A stretch of DNA of 25,912 nucleotides from CBFGTJ01 sp965651815 (GTDB lineage: Bacteria > Actinomycetota > Acidimicrobiia > Acidimicrobiales > Microtrichaceae). The position numbers and the translations under genes are program-made. Positions 6,566 through 12,172 of this stretch are shown one piece after another (the stretch's first letter is position 1; each line of letters opens with the position of its first letter). The notes below the pieces were generated by a model. The model ran no database searches. It was not told the DNA's origin and was given only the letters and a program-made list of their open reading frames with translations. The stretch covers positions 1-25,912 of the forward strand of contig CBFGTJ010000022.1 in assembly GCA_965651815.1 (NCBI GenBank), given 5' to 3'.

Positions 6566-7450
6566 TCAGGCGCCCTTCGCCGTGACGAGCAGCTCGTTCA
6601 GCGAGCCGTCCTTCCCGAACAGCTCCTCCCGCCAGCGCTCGACCAGCTCGTCGGTGTCGATGTCGTCGGGGTGGAAGCCGGGGCGGTCGTACATGCGGAG
6701 CTTGCGCCAGATCGCGACGTCCATGAGGGACGAGGAGGCGAAGTTGCGCCAGCTGCGCCACAGCACGCCCCGGCGGTAGGTCTCCCGGTCCCGCAGCAGG
6801 GAGGCGATCACGTGGAGGGTGATGAACACGATGAAGCCGATGCGGATGCCCTTCATCGTGACGATCCGCATGCGCTCCGTGCCGCCGATGGCCCGGTACA
6901 CGTCGAACGCGACGGCCTTGTGCTCCGCCTCCTCGAGCGCGTGCCACACGAACAGGTCGCGCACCGCGGGGTCGCCCATGCGGCGGCGCACGTCCGCGTC
7001 GGTCAGCACCAGCTCGGCGAGGGTGGCGGTGAAGTGCTCGAGCGCCGCGGTGAGCGCCAGGTTCGACGCGTCGCTCATGATGCGCTCGCGCGAGGTGAGC
7101 ATCCGGCGGGTCATGCGCTCGATCCGCTTCGTCGGGTAGCCGAGCTCGGCGAGGCGGTCGTTGAACGCGCGGTGCTCCCGGCCGTGCATCGCCTCCTGGC
7201 CGATGAAGCCGGACACCTGTCGCTTCAGCTCCGGGTCGGTGATCCGGTCCCGGTAGCGGCGCACCGAGCGGACGAAGAAGTCCTCGCCGTCGGGGAAGAC
7301 CGACGAGAGGGCCGCGATGACGTGGCTGGTGATGAGGTCGCCATCCGCGGCGAAGTGCCGTGGCAGGTCGCGCAGCGACTCCTCGAACGAGATGCGCCGG
7401 GTCGGGACCTTGCGAGGCTCGATCGTGGCGGTCGCGGTCGGTGTGGTCAC
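6566..7450 (-). CDS. PF10118-type putative metal-dependent hydrolase
   Basis: The 294-residue product matches the family annotated as predicted metal-dependent hydrolase (PF10118). It has an N-terminal ISFEESLRDLPRHFAADGDL segment, GFIGQEAMHGREHRAFN, LTAALEHFTATLAELVL and WHALEEAEHKAVAFDVYR. The repeated EXXXH-type motifs (QEAMHGREH, EHFTA, EEAEH) resemble a four-helix di-metal site, so an oxidase or desaturase-like role is also possible; that is my inference. A hydrophobic stretch (IRIGFIVFITLHVIASLL) suggests membrane association. The start is a GTG with GGAGG four bases upstream. It is the first gene of the operon with the EthA-like gene, and the divergent promoter region carries a TetR-type operator. 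Confidence 0.82.
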   Translation of the reverse strand: MTTPTATATIEPRKVPTRRISFEESLRDLPRHFAADGDLITSHVIAALSSVFPDGEDFFVRSVRRYRDRITDPELKRQVSGFIGQEAMHGREHRAFNDRLAELGYPTKRIERMTRRMLTSRERIMSDASNLALTAALEHFTATLAELVLTDADVRRRMGDPAVRDLFVWHALEEAEHKAVAFDVYRAIGGTERMRIVTMKGIRIGFIVFITLHVIASLLRDRETYRRGVLWRSWRNFASSSLMDVAIWRKLRMYDRPGFHPDDIDTDELVERWREELFGKDGSLNELLVTAKGA

Positions 7451-7457
7451 GTGGCCT

Positions 7458-7487
7458 CCGATGCGTCCTGACGGCCGATGCGTCCTG
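7458..7487. repeat. 13-bp direct repeat in the leader of the hydrolase-monooxygenase operon
   Basis: CCGATGCGTCCTG occurs at 7458-7470 and 7475-7487, spaced 17 bp start to start. The first copy overlaps the complement of the ribosome-binding site of the PF10118 gene. Two perfect 10-bp palindromes, CACGGCCGTG (7491-7500) and CAGACGTCTG (7505-7514), follow. The role is unknown. Confidence 0.5.
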
Positions 7488-7552
7488 TGGCACGGCCGTG
7501 TGGTCAGACGTCTGGGTTTCGGGGTCGACGGGTGTCGCCGCCGTCCCGTCGC

Positions 7553-7581
7553 ACTCTAGAGGAATTGAGGGATTCCTTCAA
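7553..7581 (-). promoter_or_regulatory. Promoter of the PF10118-EthA-like operon
   Basis: On the minus strand, TTGAAG (7576-7581) and TAGAGT (7553-7558) are separated by exactly 17 bases, a good sigma70-type promoter. It gives a leader of roughly 100 bases to the GTG at 7450. The -35 box and the spacer lie inside the inverted repeat at 7559-7587, so repressor binding would occlude it. Confidence 0.6.
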
Positions 7582-7587
7582 TTCCTC
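7559..7587. promoter_or_regulatory. TetR-type operator between divergent promoters
   Basis: GAGGAATTGA (7559-7568) and TCAATTCCTC (7578-7587) form a perfect 10-bp inverted repeat with a nine-base spacer. The spacer carries a further ATTCCT (7572-7577), which pairs with the AGGAAT inside the left arm (7560-7565), so the region may hold overlapping sites. It is an AT-richer patch in otherwise GC-rich DNA. It covers the -35 of the monooxygenase operon and the expected -35 region of the tetR gene, as expected for autorepression plus control of the operon. Confidence 0.7.
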
Positions 7588-7596
7588 ATTTCCTGC

Positions 7597-7602
7597 TACG
7601 CT
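7597..7602 (+). promoter_or_regulatory. -10 box of the leaderless tetR-like gene
   Basis: TACGCT, preceded by TGC as an extended -10, lies six bases before the GTG at 7609. No ribosome-binding site is present, so the transcript probably begins at the start codon. The -35 position falls in the operator and is poorly conserved. Confidence 0.5.
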
Positions 7603-7608
7603 GGGCCC

Positions 7609-8271
7609 GTGGCCGCCGAGGAACCTGCCCACTCCCCGCCCGCCCAGGGCAGGGGCGAGCAGTCGAAGGGCGAGCAGACGCGGCGCGCGATCCTCGACGC
7701 GGCGATCGAGCGGTTCGGGCGGGACGGGTTCCGCGCCACCTCCGTCGCCGACATCGCACGCGACGCGGGGGTCGGCGGCACGGTGCCCCACGCGCACTTC
7801 GGCAACAAGCAGTCGCTCTTCCTCGCCGCGCTCGACGAGGACGCCGCCGCCGTGATCGAGGAGGGGCTCTCGAGCCTCCTGCTCGACCCCGGCTCCCACG
7901 AATGGCGCGAGACCCTCGTGTTCACGATGCTCCAGGCGCTCGAGCACCACCCGCTCGCGCGGCGCGTGCTGGGGGGACTGGAGCCGGGGGTCACCGACCG
8001 GGTGCTGGAGCTCCCCGCGCTCGCCCAGCTGCGCAAGGCGGTCGGCGAGCGGCTGCGGGCCGACCAGCTGGAGGGGCGGGTGCGCGACGACATCGACCCG
8101 GTCGCGGTCGGCAACGGCGCGGTCGCGATCATCCTCTCGCTGCTGATGTCGGTGCTGCAGTTCGGCACCGCGCCGGCGGACGCCTACGGCGCGGATGTGC
8201 TCGAGGTGTTCCACGCCGCGCTCGACCCGCTCCCCCGGAACCGACGGGGGCGACGGCCCACCTCGCCGTAG
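7609..8271 (+). CDS. TetR-family transcriptional regulator
   Basis: The 220-residue product has a TetR helix-turn-helix at about residues 26-72: RRAILDAAIERFGRDGFRAT, SVADIARDAGVGGTVPHAHF and GNKQSLFLAAL. The all-alpha C-terminal half is the usual ligand-binding and dimer domain. A 20-residue polar and proline-rich tail precedes the DNA-binding domain. The GTG at 7609 is chosen because a TACGCT box lies six bases upstream and no earlier start fits. It is divergent from the PF10118-EthA-like operon and the shared region carries a strong inverted repeat, so it very likely represses both itself and that operon, released by a substrate or product of the monooxygenase. The ligand is unknown. Confidence 0.9.
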   Translation: MAAEEPAHSPPAQGRGEQSKGEQTRRAILDAAIERFGRDGFRATSVADIARDAGVGGTVPHAHFGNKQSLFLAALDEDAAAVIEEGLSSLLLDPGSHEWRETLVFTMLQALEHHPLARRVLGGLEPGVTDRVLELPALAQLRKAVGERLRADQLEGRVRDDIDPVAVGNGAVAIILSLLMSVLQFGTAPADAYGADVLEVFHAALDPLPRNRRGRRPTSP

Positions 8272-8342
8272 GCGGCGACGAGCTCGATCCGTCCCTCAGC
8301 GCACGGCGCCCCGGGTGAGGGGCGCGACGCGGGGCACGTGCC

Positions 8343-8348
8343 TAGCCT
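8343..8348 (+). promoter_or_regulatory. -10 box of the leaderless phyH-like gene
   Basis: TAGCCT lies seven bases before the ATG at 8356, and no ribosome-binding site is present between them. No -35 box is evident. It is the clearest of the recurrent leaderless promoters in the window. Confidence 0.45.
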
Positions 8349-8355
8349 CGGGGCG

Positions 8356-9156
8356 ATGGTGGACGTGGAAGGGCACCTGCGGCGCATCGAGGAGGACGGC
8401 TACACGATCGTCCCCGACGTGTTCGACGGCGAGACCGCGGCGACGCTGATCGCGGAGCTGGACCGGCTCGAGCGCGACCTGGGGATCGTGCCGGCCGACA
8501 ACAGCTTCGAGGGGCGCTCGACCGTGCGGATCTACAACCTGCTCGCGCACGGCGAGGTGTTCGAGCGGATCCCCGTGCACCCGGAGGTGCTGCCGATCGT
8601 CGAGGGGGTGCTCGACCGGGGCTGCCTGGTGTCCTCCCTGTCGTCGATCGCGATCGGGCCGGGCGAGTCGGCCCAGCCGATCCACGCGGACGACCAGGTG
8701 ATCCCGCTGCCCCGGCCGCACGTGCCGACGGTGTGCAACACGATGTGGGCGCTCACCGACTTCACCGAGGCGAACGGCGCGACGCGGGTGGTTCCCGGGT
8801 CGCACCTGTGGGACCACGCGCCGGAGTACGGCGCCCCGTACGACTCGGTGCCCGCCGAGATGCCGGCGGGCAGCGTGCTGGTCTGGCACGGGTCGCTGTG
8901 GCACGGCGGTGGCGCGAACCGCACGCCGCGGCGCCGGTACGGCATCGCGATGAACTACTGCGCTGGCTGGATCCGCCAGCAGGAGAACCAGCAGCTCGGC
9001 CTGCCGCTCGAGACCGTGCGCGGCTTCGAGCCACGCCTACGGGAGCTGTGCGGGTTCGGCACCTACCGGCAGCTCATCGGCCACATCGACAAGCAGACGC
9101 CGGAGCAGCGCCTCCTCGGGGTCCCCGGGGCCCCGTCGCTGTTCGACGTCACCTGA
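8356..9156 (+). CDS. Phytanoyl-CoA dioxygenase (PhyH) family protein
   Basis: The 266-residue protein is a Fe(II)/2-oxoglutarate-dependent oxygenase of the PhyH family. The N-terminal helix EDGYTIVPDVFD is typical. The iron ligands are visible as His110 and Asp112 (IHADD) and His183 (LWHGGGANRT), with Arg194 in RRRYGIAM as the probable 2-oxoglutarate-binding residue. WALTDFTEANGATRVVPGSHLW is the usual core strand and loop. The enzyme should hydroxylate an organic substrate using O2 and 2-oxoglutarate; the substrate may be a fatty acyl or other small molecule and cannot be told. The ATG at 8356 is preferred over an upstream in-frame GTG because a TAGCCT box lies seven bases before it. It follows the TetR gene by 84 bp and appears separately transcribed. 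Confidence 0.9.
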   Translation: MVDVEGHLRRIEEDGYTIVPDVFDGETAATLIAELDRLERDLGIVPADNSFEGRSTVRIYNLLAHGEVFERIPVHPEVLPIVEGVLDRGCLVSSLSSIAIGPGESAQPIHADDQVIPLPRPHVPTVCNTMWALTDFTEANGATRVVPGSHLWDHAPEYGAPYDSVPAEMPAGSVLVWHGSLWHGGGANRTPRRRYGIAMNYCAGWIRQQENQQLGLPLETVRGFEPRLRELCGFGTYRQLIGHIDKQTPEQRLLGVPGAPSLFDVT

Positions 9157-9250
9157 GCCACGGCGCGGGCCGCACCGCGCGGCGCCCGCAGCGGCGGGCT
9201 GGGATCATTGCGGACGACACGGGCGCAGCCCCGGATCGGAAGGCCGGAAC

Positions 9251-10261
9251 ATGGCGGGGCCGTACGGAACGCGAGTGGTTCGGTGCACGAGCTGCGGCTC
9301 GATGGTGTCGACGGGGGCCTCGACCTGTCCCGCCTGCGGTGCCCCGCTGCGCCGTGCGCCGGCCGGGCCGCCGACCCCACCGCCACCGCCACCGCCGCGA
9401 CCCGCGGCGCCAACGACTCCCCCGCCGACGTTCGGGACGAGGCCCACGAGCGGGTCGACGGTGCACGCCGCCGCGGCAGCCGCGCCGGCCGCCGACCGCC
9501 CGGCACCTGCGCGCCCGCCGGCCCGGCCCCCGAGCCCGGCGTTCCCGCCCAACGACGAGCCGCGACCACCGGCACCCGCGCCGGCGACGTCGTCGCGGCG
9601 CCGCTCCCTCCTGCTCGCGGGGCTCGCGGCCGGGCTCCTGCTGGTGCTGGCACTGGGGGCGTTCCTCCTGCTGCGCGACGATGGTCGGGGCGACGACGGT
9701 CGGGGAGGCGAGGTCGCGCGGCGCAGCAGCGACGAGCCGGCCGCCACCACCACGCCCGAGGCCCGGGACCGGGGTGACCGGGACGCGGAGGCACGAAGCA
9801 CCGGGCCGGAGGAGACCGCGCCGCCGGGCTCCGGGGGCGGGGAGGGTGGCGGAGACGCGCCGTCGGGCGGTGGGCAGGGCGAGGCCGGGCGCGTCACGGT
9901 CAACGGCGTCGTCGAGCTGTCGCTGCCGGCGCCGGCGGAGCCATCCACCTCGCCGTGCGCCGCGATCGCGGACGGGTACCGGGTGCGGGTGCTCGACGAC
10001 GCGGGCGAGACCTCCGCGGTCACCCCGCTCGTCGAGGGCCGCGAGGTCGACGGGGGCACCGGCCGGCTCGGGTGCCGGTTCGAGTACTGGGTCCGGATCC
10101 CCGACCGGCCGCCGGAGCACACCTTCGAGCTGGTCCGGGGCCGGCCCGGTGGGGGTCAGGTCGGCGACGGGCAGGTCGAGGTGCTGACCGCCCGCGTCGT
10201 GGAGTCCGGCCTGATCACGGACGGCTCGGGCCCCGACCTGGCCTACGACGAAGCGGGCTGA
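9251..10261 (+). CDS. Zinc-ribbon, proline-rich single-pass membrane protein of unknown function
   Basis: I do not recognise a full-length family. The 336-residue protein starts with a rubredoxin-like zinc ribbon using Cys12, Cys15, Cys26 and Cys29 (CTSCG, CPACGAP). A proline/alanine-rich disordered region follows (40-112), including a run of seven prolines. One transmembrane segment lies at 119-141 (LLLAGLAAGLLLVLALGAFLL) after three arginines, so the ribbon should be cytoplasmic and the rest outside. A glycine/acidic linker leads to a beta-rich domain (about 215-325) with two cysteines, PCAAIADGYRV and GRLGCRFEY, which could form a disulfide. GGAAGG (9239-9244) is a usable ribosome-binding site for the ATG. 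The gene converges on the lipoprotein gene with 33 bp between the stops. Confidence 0.75.
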   Translation: MAGPYGTRVVRCTSCGSMVSTGASTCPACGAPLRRAPAGPPTPPPPPPPRPAAPTTPPPTFGTRPTSGSTVHAAAAAAPAADRPAPARPPARPPSPAFPPNDEPRPPAPAPATSSRRRSLLLAGLAAGLLLVLALGAFLLLRDDGRGDDGRGGEVARRSSDEPAATTTPEARDRGDRDAEARSTGPEETAPPGSGGGEGGGDAPSGGGQGEAGRVTVNGVVELSLPAPAEPSTSPCAAIADGYRVRVLDDAGETSAVTPLVEGREVDGGTGRLGCRFEYWVRIPDRPPEHTFELVRGRPGGGQVGDGQVEVLTARVVESGLITDGSGPDLAYDEAG

Positions 10262-10294
10262 GGCGCCCTCCTTCGCTCGCGACCGGCGGGTCGC

Positions 10295-10861
10295 TCAGGC
10301 GGACGTCTCGATCGGGGCGCCATCCGCTCCGACGACGAACCACACTCCCCCGACGCCCTGCCCGGTCACGTCACCGGGTGCCTCGTCCGGGGCGTAGAAG
10401 TAGAGCGGACGGCCGTCCACGGTGACCTGCGAGGTCCCGTCGTCGCGCAGCGAGGTGTCGAAGAGGCCGGCGTCGAGCCCCTCGCCGACCTCGACCTCGC
10501 CCTCGGCGGAGGTGAGCAGCGGCGGCCAGGTCGTCGCGCAGCCCTCGTAGCAGGTGGAGGCGCCGTCGGAGTCCTCGGTGAAGATGTAGAGGGTCATGCC
10601 GTCGCTGACGAGCACCTCCCCCAGGTCGGTCTCGGCGAGCTCCACCGACGCCGTCTCCGTCGTCGCGTCGTCCTCGGTCGTGTCGTCGCCGTAGAGGCCG
10701 CCGACGTCGCCCTCGTCGTCGCTGCCGTCCTGCGCCGCGGTCGTCGACGTCGTGCCCGCGGCGTCGTCACCCCCGTCGTCGTCGCCGCACGCCCCCGCCA
10801 GCAGCAGCGCGGCCGCGGCGAGCGCCGCGACCAGCATCCTTGGTCCCCGTCGTCCGGCCAT
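10295..10861 (-). CDS. COG4315-type secreted-repeat lipoprotein
   Basis: The 188-residue protein has an N-terminal signal peptide (RRGPRMLVAALAAAALLLAG) ending at Cys25 (LAGACGDDDG), consistent with a lipoprotein, although the lipobox is not perfect. An acidic and threonine-rich linker follows. The mature domain carries the paired motifs of the secreted repeat family (PF03640/COG4315): LVSDGMTLYIFTEDSDGAS and TCYEGCATTWPPLL, then TVDGRPLYFYAPDEAPGDV and GVGGVWFVV. The family is common in actinobacteria with no settled function; two conserved Cys suggest a disulfide. The ATG at 10861 has AGAGGGGG six bases upstream. It follows the alkyltransferase gene by 77 bp and may be transcribed on its own. 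Confidence 0.87.
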   Translation of the reverse strand: MAGRRGPRMLVAALAAAALLLAGACGDDDGGDDAAGTTSTTAAQDGSDDEGDVGGLYGDDTTEDDATTETASVELAETDLGEVLVSDGMTLYIFTEDSDGASTCYEGCATTWPPLLTSAEGEVEVGEGLDAGLFDTSLRDDGTSQVTVDGRPLYFYAPDEAPGDVTGQGVGGVWFVVGADGAPIETSA

Positions 10862-10938
10862 GTCCGGCCCCCTCTCGACGCGTGCCCCGACGCTACCCCC
10901 GCCGGGCCAGCCGAGTCCCGCGCGGCGCTCGCAGCCCG

Positions 10939-11511
10939 TCAGGCGGACTCCAGCGCGAGCAGCGCGGCCTTCGCGTCGGTGCCCCCGAGGTACTGGCCGA
11001 TGCTGCCGTCGCTGCGCACCACCCGGTGGCACGGCACCACGACGGGCACCGGGTTGTGCGAGCAGGCGCTGCCCACCGCCCGCACGGCGTTCGGGTTGCC
11101 GGCCGCCCGGGCGACCGCCGCGTAGCTCTCGGTGCGCCCGTAGGGGATCTCCTGCAGGTGCTCCACGACCTTCCGTCGGAACCCGTGCACCAGCCGCAGA
11201 TCGACCGGCACCTGGAAGTCGCGGCGGCGTCCCTCGAAGTACTGCTCGAGCTGGCGGGCGGCCTCGTCGGTGCGACGACCCGAGCGCAGGATCCGCGGGC
11301 TGACCTCCGCGGCGAGGCGTGCCAGCACCGCGTCGTGGCCCTCCCGCTCGAACGCGACCCGCACGAGCCCGTCGGGGCTCGCGACGAGCAGGAGCTCGCC
11401 GACCGGGCTGTCGACGCTGCGGTAGGTCAGGTCGAGGATGCCCTCGTGGTCCGCGGCGTCGACCAGCCGGCGGTGGAGGCGGGTGAGGTCGTCGGCGTCG
11501 TGATGGGTCAT
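10939..11511 (-). CDS. ogt: Methylated-DNA-[protein]-cysteine S-methyltransferase (O6-alkylguanine repair)
   Basis: The 190-residue protein has the alkyltransferase core: VHGFRRKVVEHLQEIPYGRTESYAAVARAAGNPNAVRAVG, then the active-site motif VPCHRVV with Cys161, and YLGG near the end. It repairs O6-alkylguanine by transferring the alkyl group irreversibly to Cys161. The N-terminal part (about 1-105), with LTYRSVDSPVGELLLVA, is the usual non-catalytic half, preceded by an extra 25-residue polar stretch (MTHHDADDLTRLHRRLVDAA). No AraC-type Ada domain is present. The ATG overlaps the stop of the sigma factor gene (ATGA, 11508-11511), so the two are translationally coupled, which is unusual for a housekeeping repair gene and suggests a damage-linked regulon. 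Confidence 0.93.
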   Translation of the reverse strand: MTHHDADDLTRLHRRLVDAADHEGILDLTYRSVDSPVGELLLVASPDGLVRVAFEREGHDAVLARLAAEVSPRILRSGRRTDEAARQLEQYFEGRRRDFQVPVDLRLVHGFRRKVVEHLQEIPYGRTESYAAVARAAGNPNAVRAVGSACSHNPVPVVVPCHRVVRSDGSIGQYLGGTDAKAALLALESA

Positions 11512-12071
11512 CGGTCGCTCCTGTCGTCCCCGTCGTCCCGGTCGTCACGGTCGCCGGCCGTGCCGGCGCGCAGCTCGCGCAGCCTCGCGATGCCGTCGGC
11601 GGCGCTGCGGCGGGCCGCGGCCTCGCTGCTGCCGATCAGCTCCGCGACCTGCGCGTACGGCAGGCCGCCGACGTGGTGGTGCACCACCGCCGCCCGCTGC
11701 TTGGGCGCGAGGCGGTCCAGGGCGGCGAGCAGCTCACCGTCGATGCGCCCCGACATCTGCGTCGTGGCGTCCTCCGCGGCGGGCAGGTCGGGCAGGTCCG
11801 GCACGGGAGTCGCCGAGCGCGCCCGGCGCCGGAGCTGGTCGATCGAGCGGCGGTGGGCGATGGTCAGCAGCCACGCGCGCACGTCGCTGCCCGGGTGCAG
11901 GCGCGGGTAGGCCCGCAGGGCGGACAGGAACGTCTCGGACCAGGCGTCGTCCGCGTCCGCTGGCCCGAGCAGCGCCCGGCACAGCCGGAGCACGTCCGCG
12001 CCGTGGCGCGCGACGACGGCCTCGAAGGGCTCGGGACCCTGGCTCCCAGGGCGCAGTCGCGTCGCGCTCAC
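11508..12071 (-). CDS. ECF-like sigma-70 family RNA polymerase sigma factor
   Basis: The 187-residue product has a sigma region 2 at about 16-85 (FEAVVARHGADVLRLCRALL, DDAWSETFLSALRAYP, VRAWLLTIAHRRSIDQLRRR) and a sigma region 4 at about 112-166 (LAALDRLAPKQRAAVVHHHV, LPYAQVAELIGSSEAAARR). It lacks regions 1.1 and 3, as ECF factors do. The C-terminal 20 residues are an Arg/Asp-rich tail. The GTG at 12071 gives a normal N-terminus; no well-spaced ribosome-binding site is seen, and an in-frame GTG 18 bases earlier is possible. Its stop overlaps the alkyltransferase start. No anti-sigma factor gene is adjacent, so control of activity is unclear; transcription level or an unlinked partner are options. 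Confidence 0.88.
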   Translation of the reverse strand: MSATRLRPGSQGPEPFEAVVARHGADVLRLCRALLGPADADDAWSETFLSALRAYPRLHPGSDVRAWLLTIAHRRSIDQLRRRARSATPVPDLPDLPAAEDATTQMSGRIDGELLAALDRLAPKQRAAVVHHHVGGLPYAQVAELIGSSEAAARRSAADGIARLRELRAGTAGDRDDRDDGDDRSDR

Positions 12072-12112
12072 TCCTGTACAACGTGCCACGGCCGCGGTTC
12101 GTGAGGTCCCCC

Positions 12113-12172
12113 ACCTCGTTCTGCGATGCGAGGTCGGGGTGTGCACCCCGACGTGGCATCACAGAACGGGGT
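12113..12172. repeat. 60-bp imperfect palindrome (element 2)
   Basis: The arms pair from 12113-12141 to 12144-12172 with three mismatches (12132/12153, 12130/12155, 12124/12161) and one G:T pair. The outer arm reads GTTCTG and the centre TCGGGGTG/CACCCCGA. Its right edge touches the stop codon of the carboxylase alpha-subunit gene (12172-12174), so it lies at that operon's 3' end on the minus strand and just before the sigma factor gene. Read on the minus strand it begins GTTCTGTGATGCC and contains GGGGTGCAC, closely matching the order of blocks in element 1. Confidence 0.75.

Noticed and set aside
5029..6585. A plus-strand open frame of 518 codons opposite the EthA-like gene
   Set aside because: It is the antisense shadow of a confidently recognised monooxygenase.
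9165..9189. GCGGGC/GCCCGC hairpin after the phyH-like gene as a terminator
   Set aside because: The stem is only six pairs with a 13-base loop and competes with an equally weak alternative, which is expected by chance at this GC content.
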